The notes under the pieces: generated by a model | Told to the model about the DNA's origin: nothing | Seen by the model: only the letters and a program-made list of their open reading frames with translations | Database searches by the model: none | Program-made: the position numbers and the translations under genes | Assembly (NCBI GenBank): GCA_016712525.1 | Contig: JADJQX010000006.1 | Span: 868,001 to 932,000, forward strand | Length of the DNA: 64,000 bases | Origin: Myxococcales bacterium | GTDB lineage: Bacteria > Myxococcota_A > Polyangia > Polyangiales > Polyangiaceae | Direction of reading: 5' to 3' | Shown here: in pieces, positions 19,477-27,812 of the stretch | Layout: each line of letters opens with the position of its first letter | Numbering within the stretch: position 1 is the stretch's first letter

Positions 19477-20301
19477 TCAGGGAGCTTCGGCGAAGCGCGT
19501 GATCGTCTCGAGGACCGTGCGGTTCGCCGCCTCGTCGAGCCCCGAGAGCACGCTCGTGTGGGTGCCCCCCCGAACCGGGACGAGGCGCGCCGCCGGCAGG
19601 GCCGAGGCCACACGCTCGCCCATCGCGAAGGGCACGAGCTCGTCGTTCGTGCCGTGAATGACGAGTGTTTTCAAGGAGATGTGAGGGGCTTTGGAGAGCG
19701 TGTCGAAGCGCTCTTCCATGAGGAGCCCGACCGGCAAGATGGGCGCGAGCCGCTCTCCCATGGCCGTCATCGAGGTAAACGGCGAGACGAGCACGAGCCG
19801 CGCCCCGAGGCCCCTGTACGCGACCTCGGCCGCGACGGCCGAGCCGAGCGAGTACCCCACGAGGACGATCGGCGAGACGTTCCGTGCGGCCAGGGTGCGC
19901 ACGAGGGCGATAGCGTCGCTCGTGATGCCGGCCTCGCTCGGGGCGAGCGACGACCTTCGGCCGTACCCGCGGTACTCCATGGCCACGAAGCCGAGGCCCT
20001 CCGAGGTGAGCGCCTCGCCGAGCGGCACGAGATCGTCCACCACCTCGCCGTTGCCATGGAACATGACCAACGTCGGCCGGCCCGGGCGCGCCGTGCGTTC
20101 GAGCGCGAGCACCTCGGCTCCGTCTCCCTGCAGCTCGAGCGTCCGGAAATCATGCTCGAGGGCCGCAGGTGCGGGCCGCACCGGGGCAGGGTAGAGGAGC
20201 TTTTTGTAGCCGAGGCGCGCGGCGACGCAGAGGCCCACGTAGGCGAGCGCGAGGGCCCCGAGCACGCGGCTCACGCCCCGAGCCACGCGCGCGCGCGTCA
20301 C
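19477..20301 (-). CDS. Alpha/beta hydrolase, membrane-anchored (BEM46/YfhR-like)
   Basis: 274 aa. N-terminal hydrophobic segment (VLGALALAYVGLCVAARL) then LLYPAP, typical of membrane-bound BEM46-like hydrolases. Core motifs: oxyanion FHGNGEVVDD, GYGRRS, nucleophile elbow GYSLGSAVA, acid loop HGTNDELVPF and C-terminal histidine in RGGTHTSVL. Substrate unknown; esterase or lipase activity is inferred. The GTG start at 20301 overlaps the stop of the upstream lipoprotein gene as GTGA, so translation is likely coupled. Last gene of the trio 21235-19477. Confidence 0.83.
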   Translation of the reverse strand: MTRARVARGVSRVLGALALAYVGLCVAARLGYKKLLYPAPVRPAPAALEHDFRTLELQGDGAEVLALERTARPGRPTLVMFHGNGEVVDDLVPLGEALTSEGLGFVAMEYRGYGRRSSLAPSEAGITSDAIALVRTLAARNVSPIVLVGYSLGSAVAAEVAYRGLGARLVLVSPFTSMTAMGERLAPILPVGLLMEERFDTLSKAPHISLKTLVIHGTNDELVPFAMGERVASALPAARLVPVRGGTHTSVLSGLDEAANRTVLETITRFAEAP

Positions 20302-20681
20302 TTCGTGATGGCCTTGCCGCACGAGGAGGGAAGGCTCGCCGCGAGCGCGCGCCCGTCGATCGGGTTGAGATCGTCGACGCACTGGGCGCCGCCTGCCTCG
20401 GCCTCGCATTTGGCGTAGTCGACGCCGGCTTGCTCGGGGCCCTCGCACGTGTCGGTGAACCACTGCCGGCACGCCTCTTCGCTCTTCGTGGAGGTGGCGC
20501 CGGTGCCGGGCTGGAGGAAGCGGCACTGGGACCCGCCGTTGCACGCGCAGGCCTTGGCGCAGATGGCCTCTCCCATCTTCTCGCACTCGGACGGGCCACC
20601 GCACGCGCCGAGCACCCCGAGGGCGACGAGGGCGAGGCAGGCGAGGGCGAGGGTAGGGCGAAGGAGCGATGCGACGTTCAT
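20298..20681 (-). CDS. Small Cys-rich lipoprotein
   Basis: 127 aa from ATG 20681, which overlaps the methyltransferase stop as ATGA. Signal peptide MNVASLLRPTLALACLALVA ends in lipobox VLGAC. The mature part has ten or so cysteines (CEKMGEAICAKACACNGGSQC, CRQWFTDTCEG, CVDD, SSCGKAITK), probably disulfide-bonded in the periplasm or outer membrane. No enzyme motif. Sits between an RNA methyltransferase and a hydrolase with 4-base overlaps on both sides. Confidence 0.75.
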   Translation of the reverse strand: MNVASLLRPTLALACLALVALGVLGACGGPSECEKMGEAICAKACACNGGSQCRFLQPGTGATSTKSEEACRQWFTDTCEGPEQAGVDYAKCEAEAGGAQCVDDLNPIDGRALAASLPSSCGKAITK

Positions 20682-21235
20682 AGGGAAAAACCGGGCGGGG
20701 AGCCCTTCTTGGGCACGACCACGGTGCCGGGAGCGTAGCGCCTCCTCCCCCATTCGGCGAGCACCATGCCCGCCGTGATGGCGACGGGGAACGAGTGGTT
20801 GATGCCGTACATCGGCACGCCCACGATGGCGTCGGCGCGGTCGAGCGCCTCGTCGGGCACACCGAACCGCTCCGACCCGAACAGGAATACGACCCCCTCG
20901 GGGAACGGCGCCGCATCGTAGAGAGAGCGCGTCGCTCGGTCTTTTTCGATCGCGTAGACCGGCCGACCCTCGACGGCCTCGAAGAGGCCCGCCACGTCGG
21001 GCACGCGGACGATGGTCTCGTACTTCTCCATACCCATGGAGGCCTTCTCGTAGTGGGGGGCATCTCCCACCATGAAGATCTCCCGGACGAGGAAGCTATG
21101 GGCCACGCGCACGATGGCCCCCGCCGCGAACGCGTTCCCAAGGCTCATGAGGGCCACGGACACGCCATTTCGAAGCGGAGCGAGCACCTCGCGCAGCTCG
21201 TCGGGGCCTTCGTCGATGGGAACGGGCAGGGCCAT
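20678..21235 (-). CDS. TrmH/SpoU-family RNA 2'-O-methyltransferase
   Basis: 185 aa SPOUT-class methyltransferase with the three SpoU motifs: NAFAAGAIVRVAHSF (motif 1, Asn and Arg), VVFLFGSERFGVPDEAL (motif 2) and VGVPMYGINHSFPVAITAGMVLAEW (motif 3, forming the trefoil-knot SAM site). Probably methylates a ribose in tRNA or rRNA; the target cannot be told. First gene of a minus-strand unit joined by ATGA and GTGA overlaps to a lipoprotein and a hydrolase. Confidence 0.88.
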   Translation of the reverse strand: MALPVPIDEGPDELREVLAPLRNGVSVALMSLGNAFAAGAIVRVAHSFLVREIFMVGDAPHYEKASMGMEKYETIVRVPDVAGLFEAVEGRPVYAIEKDRATRSLYDAAPFPEGVVFLFGSERFGVPDEALDRADAIVGVPMYGINHSFPVAITAGMVLAEWGRRRYAPGTVVVPKKGSPPGFSL

Positions 21236-21305
21236 GAGGGCTCTCTACCAGAGGGGAGGGGCTCGGTATTTCTCCATCTCTTCGAAGATGAAGTACCTTT
21301 CCGGC

Positions 21306-22514
21306 ATGCGCTTCGTCCGCCGCCGCGCCGCCCTTTGGATGGTCTCGCTCGCCGTGCTCACCGCCGTAGGCTGCGGTCTCAGCTTCGGTGTCGACGAGCT
21401 CACCACGAGCGACGCAGGCCCCGACACGTCTCCGCCCGATCGGCCCGACGGAACGCTCCCGGACGGCGCGCTCCCGGACGGCGCGCTCCCGGACGGCGCT
21501 CCGATCGACGACGAGCTCATCGACGACGACGCGAGCTTCCCTCCCTCGAACATCGACGCCGCGACCGGCTCGTTCGTCCTGGACGCGGGCACGAGCCTCG
21601 GCGCGGCCACCGAGATGGTCGCGTCTCAGGGGGGCACCCTCACGGTGACGGCGGGCGATGGCGGCACCGTCGACATTCCACCCAAGGACGTCATCCTCGA
21701 CCCGACCTGCTCGTGCCTCGTGGTCTCCGTCAAGGATTGGACGATCCCCACCGGCACGACCGTGACGATCACGCAGGATATCCCGGTCATCTTCGTCGCG
21801 AGCGGTGAGGTGAAGATCGACGGGACCCTCATCGCGAAGGTCACGACGGGGACGCAGACGAAGAACGACGGTTTCGCCGCGCTCGGCGTGGGCTCCGGCG
21901 GCGGAGGTGGCGGGAGCGCGACCCCTGGCGCCATGGGAGGACCGGGCGCCACGGCGGCCAACCCTCGGACCGACGGCGGAGATCCATACGTGCCCGGGCC
22001 TCGGCCGTGGCTCGGCGGAAAAGGTGGAGATTCGTTCGGCATCGACACTCCGCCCCTCACGTGCGGACGGGGTGGCATGGGAGGGGGCGGGCTCCAGATC
22101 TACGCACGCGTGCTCCGTGTCGGCGCTTCGGGGCGCATCACCTCGTCGGGCTTCGGAGCCGAGCGCGGATGCACGGGGCCCTACGGCGGCGGGGGTGGTG
22201 GCGCCGGTGGAAGCGTCTTCGTCGAGGGAAGGCTCGTACGCATCGCCGGGCAAGTGCTCGCGTCGGGCGGTGGCGGCGCCGGCGCGGGGTCGACGATGCC
22301 CGGGGCGAACGGCGGTGTCGACGGTGGTGCGGGGAGCGCTCCTGCGGCCGGAGCAGGAGCCGGAGGGAACGGCGGAGACGACGCGCCTCCAGGCGACGGC
22401 GGCGCGGGCAGCCGGGGTGGAGGAGGCGGGGGTGCTGCGGGCGGTGTCTTCCTCCGCGGGCTCAACGTCAAGACGGACGCGGGGACCTTCGTGCCCTCTG
22501 CCAAAGCTCCGTAA
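21306..22514 (+). CDS. Gly-rich lipoprotein with Pro-Asp-Gly repeats
   Basis: 402 aa from ATG 21306 (an in-frame ATG at 21288 is also possible). The signal peptide MRFVRRRAALWMVSLAVLTA ends in lipobox AVGC. A linker has four Leu-Pro-Asp-Gly-type repeats (residues ~45-65). The central part (IDAATGSFVLDAG, GTVDIPPKDVILDPTCSC) may be a beta-rich fold. The last 200 residues contain many Gly runs alternating with short strand-like pieces such as LQIYARVLRVGASGRI and VFVEGRLVRIAGQVLASG. The pattern resembles the glycine-rich repeat surface proteins of myxobacteria. Function unknown. Confidence 0.75.
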   Translation: MRFVRRRAALWMVSLAVLTAVGCGLSFGVDELTTSDAGPDTSPPDRPDGTLPDGALPDGALPDGAPIDDELIDDDASFPPSNIDAATGSFVLDAGTSLGAATEMVASQGGTLTVTAGDGGTVDIPPKDVILDPTCSCLVVSVKDWTIPTGTTVTITQDIPVIFVASGEVKIDGTLIAKVTTGTQTKNDGFAALGVGSGGGGGGSATPGAMGGPGATAANPRTDGGDPYVPGPRPWLGGKGGDSFGIDTPPLTCGRGGMGGGGLQIYARVLRVGASGRITSSGFGAERGCTGPYGGGGGGAGGSVFVEGRLVRIAGQVLASGGGGAGAGSTMPGANGGVDGGAGSAPAAGAGAGGNGGDDAPPGDGGAGSRGGGGGGAAGGVFLRGLNVKTDAGTFVPSAKAP

Positions 22515-22604
22515 CCCTTGCGTTTTCGAGGAAGGGGCGTGCCGTTCGATCGCGCCCACCGTCGCCCGCTCGGCGCGCGCGAAGCGTGGTAGCTCTGGAG
22601 GTTC

Positions 22605-23453
22605 ATGAACGCCGCCAAAGCCGTCATCTTGGGCATCGTCGAGGGCCTGACCGAGTACCTGCCGGTCTCGTCGACGGGGCACCTCATCTTGGTCCCCCAC
22701 TTGGCCGAGGCCCTCGCGCGGCACATGCCGATGTTCGAGGCCTTCGCGAAGGCCGGGGAGGCCGAAGAGTCGTTCGACGTGGTCATCCAGTTCGGCGCGA
22801 TCCTCGCCGTGCTCGTGCACTACCGCACGCTCCTCCGCGAGCGCCTCTCGGGCCTCTTCCGCAAAGAAGCCGCGAGCCTGCAGCTCCTCCAGGCGCTCGT
22901 GCTCGGGTTCATCCCTACGGCCGTGCTCGGCCTGCTCCTCCGCAAGAAGATCAAAGCGCTCCTCTTCGGGCCGATGCCCGTGGCCGCCGCGCTCATCGTG
23001 GGCGGCATCGTCATGATCGTGGTCGAGCGCATGCGCAAAGCCAAGAAGACCGAGGGCCTCGTGGGCCTCGAGCACGTCACGCCGAAGCGCGCGTTCCTCA
23101 TCGGTCTCGGGCAGTGCGTATCCATGTGGCCGGGCTCGTCGCGATCGATGTGCACCATCCTCGCCGGTCAGGCCACGGGGCTCTCGACGGCCACGTCGGC
23201 CGAGTTCTCGTTCCTTCTCGGGCTCCCCACGCTCGGCGCCGCGTGTGTCTACGAGGCCCTCAAGTCGCGGCACGCGCTGGCGACGGGCATCGGCCTGCCG
23301 AGCTTCGTGCTGGGCCTCGTCGTGAGCTTCTTCGTGGCGTGGGCCGTCATCGCCGGTTTCATCAAGTACCTGCAGAAAAACGGGCTCGAGCCGTTCGGGT
23401 ACTACCGAATCCTGCTCGGGATCGTGGTCGTCCTGGTGATGCGCGGCGCCTGA
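22605..23453 (+). CDS. uppP: Undecaprenyl-diphosphatase
   Basis: Recycles undecaprenyl diphosphate to the monophosphate lipid carrier for cell-wall and LPS synthesis; an inner-membrane enzyme also known as BacA. 282 aa with about eight membrane helices. Both family active-site motifs are present: GIVEGLTEYLPVSSTGHLIL near the N-terminus (E and S residues) and MWPGSSRSMCTILAGQATGLS (PGxSRS) in the middle. Loss or excess affects bacitracin tolerance in known members. Start ATG 22605, gene alone between two transcripts. Confidence 0.95.
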   Translation: MNAAKAVILGIVEGLTEYLPVSSTGHLILVPHLAEALARHMPMFEAFAKAGEAEESFDVVIQFGAILAVLVHYRTLLRERLSGLFRKEAASLQLLQALVLGFIPTAVLGLLLRKKIKALLFGPMPVAAALIVGGIVMIVVERMRKAKKTEGLVGLEHVTPKRAFLIGLGQCVSMWPGSSRSMCTILAGQATGLSTATSAEFSFLLGLPTLGAACVYEALKSRHALATGIGLPSFVLGLVVSFFVAWAVIAGFIKYLQKNGLEPFGYYRILLGIVVVLVMRGA

Positions 23454-23552
23454 GGGCGCGCCGACTATCCCCCAGCGACGGCTTCGGGCTAACCTAGGGC
23501 CTCCCACGAGCCTGCACGACATCTTCGACTTTCCCTGAGATCGGCGCTCTTC

Positions 23553-24341
23553 ATGCGTTTCGCGCTCCCCACCCGGGCGGCCATCGGCCTCGCCTTCCAC
23601 CTCACGCAGCGTCGGCTGCTCGTGCGGGTCGCGTGGGGCATGGGGGCGCTCACGGCGCTCGTGGGCATGGGCGGGGCGGGCATGCTGTCGCGTGGTGGGG
23701 AGCACCCGCCGCTCGTGCCGTGGCTCCTCCTCGTGCAGAACGCGCTCGCGTACGGGATCGCCGTGCTCGTGGCGTTCGGCGGGGCGACGCAGGCGTTTCG
23801 GCGCGATCGGGACGACGGTGTTCGCGCGCTCCTCCGCGTGAGGGGGCAGGGGACGCGTGAGTACGTGATCGCGCGGTTCGTCGCGCTGCTCCTCGCCGTG
23901 ATGATCCCTACCGTCGGGGGAATGATGCTCACAGGCGGCGTGGCGCTCGCCGTCGCGCCCAAGGTCCGCGCGCTGCCCGAGGTCGCACGCGCCGTCGCCG
24001 TGGGTGTAGGCTTCTGTGCGTCGTTCTCGTTCCTGGTCACCCTCGTGGCGCTCGCGGCGCTCGGTGCGCGGGGCCGGGCCGGGGGCTATCTCGTGCTCTT
24101 GGCGCTCTTCGTCGTCCCCGATTTTCTCTCCCCGTGGACGGCCTCGCTCGTGCCGCCCGCGTGGTCGACGCTCGTGTCCTTGCCGGGCATCGTGGGCTCG
24201 GCGCGCGACGCGCTCTGGCCGGGCACGTTCGACGGGCCGCTCCTCGTTCGGTCGCTCGCGGCGCTCGGGCTCGCGTCGATGGCGCTCGCGGTGCTCGTGC
24301 GCGCCGAGCTCGGGCGGCTCGACTTGGAGAAGGCGCCATGA
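23553..24341 (+). CDS. Membrane protein, first gene of an ABC-like operon
   Basis: 262 aa with about six hydrophobic segments and cytoplasmic RDRDDGVRALLRVRGQGTREY between helices 2 and 3, a pattern seen in ABC-2-type permeases of exporters. No sequence motif gives a substrate. It is followed by an ATPase-like gene (ATGA overlap) and another membrane protein (ATGA overlap), forming a tight three-gene operon. I assign it as a putative permease on context plus topology only. Confidence 0.7.
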   Translation: MRFALPTRAAIGLAFHLTQRRLLVRVAWGMGALTALVGMGGAGMLSRGGEHPPLVPWLLLVQNALAYGIAVLVAFGGATQAFRRDRDDGVRALLRVRGQGTREYVIARFVALLLAVMIPTVGGMMLTGGVALAVAPKVRALPEVARAVAVGVGFCASFSFLVTLVALAALGARGRAGGYLVLLALFVVPDFLSPWTASLVPPAWSTLVSLPGIVGSARDALWPGTFDGPLLVRSLAALGLASMALAVLVRAELGRLDLEKAP

Positions 24342-25294
24342 TCTCTCTCGAGGGCGTCAAGGCGAAGCTCTTGCCGAGCACGGAGGCGCGGAGGGCCGGG
24401 ATCACGACGAGCGCGCTCTCGCTCCATCTCGGCCCCGGGTGCCACGCCATCACGGGCGCGTCGGGAGACGTCGCCACGCCGTACCTCGTCCTCGCCCTCG
24501 CGGCCGGTGTGCTCTCTCCGCGCGCGGGCAAGGTCACCGTGTTGGGGCGCCCCGCGGGGAGCTCCGGCGTCGTGGCCGACGTGGCCTTCGTCCCGCGCCA
24601 CGTCGTGCTCCCCGACGGCCTCTCCGTCGCGGGCCTCGCGGGCCTCGACGCGCGCATTCGTGGTCGTGTGCCCGTGGCGGCCGCCGATCGCCTCCGCCCG
24701 CTCGGGCTCGAAGGCCTCGTCTCGCGTCGCGTCGCAGCGCTCTCTCCTTCGGAGCGGAGGTCCTTGGGCCTCGCGCTCGCGTTGACGTCGGGAGCCAAGG
24801 TGCTCCTCCTCGAAGAGCCCTTCCTCGACGTGCTCCCTCAGGTGGCGGTGGCGGTCTCTGCCGAGGTCCGCGCGTTCGCCTCCGTCCCCGGGAAGGTCGT
24901 CGTCGTGGCCACCGCGTCTCGGCGGGACGCGGCCTCGCTCGGCGCGACGGCCTACGTGCTCGCGAACGAACGGCTCGTGCCCGCACCGACCTCGACCGAC
25001 GCACGCGGCGCGGTCCTTCGCGTGGTGCTCGCCGACCCGATGCGCCTCGCGGCGGTGCTCGCCACGGAGGGCTCGGCCGTGTCCGTCACGGCGAGCGAGG
25101 GCGCCGTCGAGATCGTCACGAACGATCTCCGCGCCGCCGCCGACACGGTCGCTCGTGCCGCCGCCGCCGAGCCCCTCGGGGTCGTGTCGATGAACGTGGT
25201 GGTGCCCTCTGCGTCGATACCCACCGAGAGCTTCGGTACGGCGCTCCAGCGCGGGTCCATGCGTCCGCCCCCGCCCGCCCCGGAGGCGCCATGA
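24338..25294 (+). CDS. ABC ATPase-like subunit with degenerate nucleotide-binding motifs
   Basis: 318 aa from ATG 24338. The fold order of an ABC ATPase is kept but the motifs are altered: the P-loop reads HAITGASGDVATP where a GxxGxGK(S/T) sequence is expected, so the Walker A lysine is missing. Walker B is VLLLEEPFLD with Glu in place of the first Asp. The signature is LSPSERRSLGLALAL instead of LSGGQ. The H-loop position reads VVVATASRRDA. The C-terminal ~100 residues (VLRVVLADPMRL, VSVTASEGAVEIVTND) resemble a regulatory domain. Probably non-hydrolytic, or active only with a partner. Overlaps both neighbours by 4 bases. Confidence 0.72.
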   Translation: MISLEGVKAKLLPSTEARRAGITTSALSLHLGPGCHAITGASGDVATPYLVLALAAGVLSPRAGKVTVLGRPAGSSGVVADVAFVPRHVVLPDGLSVAGLAGLDARIRGRVPVAAADRLRPLGLEGLVSRRVAALSPSERRSLGLALALTSGAKVLLLEEPFLDVLPQVAVAVSAEVRAFASVPGKVVVVATASRRDAASLGATAYVLANERLVPAPTSTDARGAVLRVVLADPMRLAAVLATEGSAVSVTASEGAVEIVTNDLRAAADTVARAAAAEPLGVVSMNVVVPSASIPTESFGTALQRGSMRPPPPAPEAP

Positions 25295-25971
25295 GCTTCT
25301 TCGCGCTGCTCTCGCACCCCCTCGGTCGCGTCGCGCGTGCCCGAGCCGCGGCGCTCCCTGTGCTGGCGTGGGCCGTCTTCGCGGTGTTCGTCGCGGCGGT
25401 CGCTCGCACGCACACGACGCCCGTGTTCGATGCCCTCACGAAGGGCCTCGGCGCGGTCTCCTTGCCGCTGGTCGCGTTCGCGCTCTTCGGGCTCGTCTGC
25501 CCCGAGGGCACGATCGCCGGCGCCGCGAGGCCGCTCCTCTTCGTCGGCGCTCCTCACGCGCGCGCTCGCGTGGCCGTGCTCCTCGGCCTCGTCGGCACGA
25601 CCGCCCTCGTGGGGGCGGCGCTCGGCGCGGCGGTGGTGCTCGTCGCCCATGGTCCGGCGGACCCTCCGCTCGGTCGTGACGTGGCCGTGAGCGCCGGGGT
25701 CTCTGCGCTCGGGGGCGCCGCGTACGCCGTGTACTACGCGCTCGGCGCGGCGCTCTTCGGGGCCTCGGGCCGAGGCACGTTCCTCGTGCTCGATCTGGTG
25801 CTCGGCGGCCTCGGCGCGGGCGCGATCCTCACCCCCCGCGGCCACGTCCGCGCGCTCTTTGGGGGAGCCCACGTGGTCGACCTCTCGGCGCGCGGGAGCT
25901 CGATCGTGCTCGCGCTCATGCTGGTCGTCTTCGGGGCCTTGGCGCTCGCGCGGAGCTCCACGCGGGAGTGA
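25291..25971 (+). CDS. Membrane protein, third gene of the ABC-like operon
   Basis: 226 aa with about six membrane segments (ALPVLAWAVFAVFVAAVA, VSLPLVAFALFGLVC, GLVGTTALVGAALGAAVVLVA, GVSALGGAAYAVYYALGAALF, FLVLDLVLGGLGAGAIL, IVLALMLVVFGALAL). The ATG at 25291 overlaps the stop of the upstream gene (ATGA), so all three products are likely made together and may form one complex. No family motif recognised. Confidence 0.7.
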   Translation: MSFFALLSHPLGRVARARAAALPVLAWAVFAVFVAAVARTHTTPVFDALTKGLGAVSLPLVAFALFGLVCPEGTIAGAARPLLFVGAPHARARVAVLLGLVGTTALVGAALGAAVVLVAHGPADPPLGRDVAVSAGVSALGGAAYAVYYALGAALFGASGRGTFLVLDLVLGGLGAGAILTPRGHVRALFGGAHVVDLSARGSSIVLALMLVVFGALALARSSTRE

Positions 25972-26006
25972 GCCGCGCGGAGCGTGTGGCCCGCTTTCGT
26001 GAAGAG

Positions 26007-26339
26007 TTACGGCTGCTTGCGGGACGCGAGCACGAACGCCAGCACGCTCTCGCCCTGCTTCTCGTCGAGCTTCGCCTTCTCGCGCATCTCGGCCACGATG
26101 CCCGGCCACTTCGCCTCGGGGATGGCGTCGACGTCGGGGTGATTGTGGCAACCGTTGCACTTCTCGGAGAAGAGCTTGCGCCCCTCGGCGAGCTTCTCGG
26201 GGGTCGTGCCCTTCCACTTGGTGGCGGCGGCCTCGGCCGCGGGCCCTTCGACCGGGGGAGGAACGACGCCCGTCTTCGGGAAGCCGCAGGCGGCGAGCGT
26301 CAGGAGCGAAACCGTGGCGACCGTGAGTCGAGTGCGCAT
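26007..26339 (-). CDS. Small c-type cytochrome lipoprotein
   Basis: 110 aa from ATG 26339; the first ~20 residues (MRTRLTVATVSLLTLAAC) end in a lipobox. A single haem-binding CNGCH motif lies at mid-length inside AEGRKLFSEKCNGCHNHPDVDAIPE. The rest is helical (WPGIVAEMREKAKLDEKQGESVLAFVLA), typical of a class I cytochrome c. A Met in the WPGIVAEM stretch could be the sixth ligand. Likely a periplasmic electron carrier; donor and acceptor unknown. Lies next to a thioesterase gene on the same strand. Confidence 0.82.
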   Translation of the reverse strand: MRTRLTVATVSLLTLAACGFPKTGVVPPPVEGPAAEAAATKWKGTTPEKLAEGRKLFSEKCNGCHNHPDVDAIPEAKWPGIVAEMREKAKLDEKQGESVLAFVLASRKQP

Positions 26340-26430
26340 GCCGGGCACCATGCTCCGAACGGCATGGCTTGGGAAGACCTCTCGGGTCGTGTGCCACGCG
26401 CCACGGGGCCGCCGAGCGGATCGCACCCTC

Positions 26431-26826
26431 CTACGCTCGCCCGTCACCGAGGCGCGCGAGCACGTTCTCGGGGATCGGCACCGGGGCTTTGTCGGGGCCG
26501 AGGATGACCATCTCGACGACCCCGGCGACGAGCAACGTCTCCCCACGGTAGACGTCCTGCTTGAAGGAGAGGCGGTACTCGCTCACGAGAGAAGGCGTCG
26601 TGCGCACGTCGAGGGTGTCGCCGAAGACGGCGCCCTGCTTGAACGACAGCTCGCACCGGTACACGACGAACCCGAGGCCGGCCTCGCCGAGCTTCACGAG
26701 CTCGCCCACGCCGAGCAAATGCTCGCGCGCGCGCTCGAAGTACTTGAGGTAGTTCGCGTGGTACACGAGCCCCGAGTGGTCCGTGTCCTCGTAGTAGATT
26801 TGCACCTTGTGGGACGCTGTGAGCAC
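26431..26826 (-). CDS. ybgC: YbgC-type acyl-CoA thioesterase (hotdog fold)
   Basis: 131 aa. The catalytic signature YYEDTDHSGLVYHANYLKYFERARE is complete, with D16 and H23 as in the 4-hydroxybenzoyl-CoA thioesterase/YbgC group. Later FVVYRCELSFKQGAVFGDTLDV and SFKQDVYRGETLL complete the hotdog. In other bacteria YbgC accompanies the Tol-Pal genes, but none are seen here. Substrate probably short- or medium-chain acyl-CoA (inference). Start ATG 26826. Confidence 0.9.
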   Translation of the reverse strand: MLTASHKVQIYYEDTDHSGLVYHANYLKYFERAREHLLGVGELVKLGEAGLGFVVYRCELSFKQGAVFGDTLDVRTTPSLVSEYRLSFKQDVYRGETLLVAGVVEMVILGPDKAPVPIPENVLARLGDGRA

Positions 26827-26894
26827 GGCGCGAGCCTATACCAGGCTTGCTTGGCCCGAGGTGAGCGCATCGGCGCGCCGCACCCCGCTCTTCC

Positions 26895-27809
26895 TCACGG
26901 GGCGCACGCCGACGCGTGGACCGAGGGGCGCTTGCCTTCGCTCGCGGTGAGGAGCTCGCGCCCGCTCGCCGAGTACGTGACGGCCTCGCCCTGAGGCTCA
27001 CGCCCCGCGGGGATCAAGGTCGGCGGCGAGGCGAACATCGTCTCGAGCCCGCCCGTGAAGCGGTACTCGAACATGGCCGTGTACGTGCGAAGGGTGACCC
27101 TCTTCTCGCACGGGTGGAACGCGCCCCCCGTGACGAGGCCCCCTGCCTCGGCGGGCAACGTGAGCGTCGCGATGCGCGTGAGCACGGCCTCGGTCGCGCT
27201 CTTCGCGCGGTCCTTGTCGAGCAGGTAAACGCCACCCGTGCCGGTGGGGCTCTTCTCGACGATCACGAGATCGCCCTCGGGTGAGACGAGCAGCGCCTCG
27301 GCGTTGTGGGGCCCGTCGGGGTAGGTGAGCTTCGTGGTCACGGCGCGCACCGAGCCCCCAGGGCCCGAGGGCTCGGGTGTGCGGTAAATAGCGATGTTCG
27401 CTCGCTTTTTGTCGTTGTCGCCGATGTCGGCGAGGTAGAGGCAGGTCCCCTCGGGGCAGGGCCCGACGCCCACGTCCTCGATGTCGTTCGCGTCGACGCC
27501 CTCGAGCGTGTAGGTCGCGAGGAGCGCGCCCGTGCGATCGATCGCGAAGAACCGCGCACCGTCGCCCGAGTCGTTGTGGGTATAGAAGACCCCGTCTCTC
27601 GTGCGGCTCGCGGCGAGCCCCGAGAGCTCGGTGATCGCGTCGGTCTCGACACGCCCGACGGCCTCGGGATCCGTGTAGGATGCACACGCCCCGCACGACG
27701 TGGGGGCGCCGGCGTCGGGGAGGCCCTTGGGAGGCGGCTCGCTCGCCGAGGTGCACGCGACGAGCGCGAGGCACGTCACCCCGAGGGCTCGCACGATCGC
27801 GCGCGGCAC
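26895..27809 (-). CDS. Lipoprotein with beta-propeller-like repeats
   Basis: 304 aa from GTG 27809, with lipobox CLALVAC near residue 19. The middle carries GVFYTHNDSGDGARFFAIDRTG and a series of four- to five-strand segments (LATYTLEGVDANDIEDVGVG, CLYLADIGDNDKKRANIAIYR, AEALLVSPEGDLVIVEK, GGVYLLDKDR), typical of a secreted beta-propeller. The order matches phytase-like or SdiA-regulated-type propellers, but no catalytic residues can be named. Start is 3 bp after the stop of the DctP-like gene on the same strand, so they form one unit. Confidence 0.72.
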   Translation of the reverse strand: MPRAIVRALGVTCLALVACTSASEPPPKGLPDAGAPTSCGACASYTDPEAVGRVETDAITELSGLAASRTRDGVFYTHNDSGDGARFFAIDRTGALLATYTLEGVDANDIEDVGVGPCPEGTCLYLADIGDNDKKRANIAIYRTPEPSGPGGSVRAVTTKLTYPDGPHNAEALLVSPEGDLVIVEKSPTGTGGVYLLDKDRAKSATEAVLTRIATLTLPAEAGGLVTGGAFHPCEKRVTLRTYTAMFEYRFTGGLETMFASPPTLIPAGREPQGEAVTYSASGRELLTASEGKRPSVHASACAP

Positions 27810-27812
27810 GCG

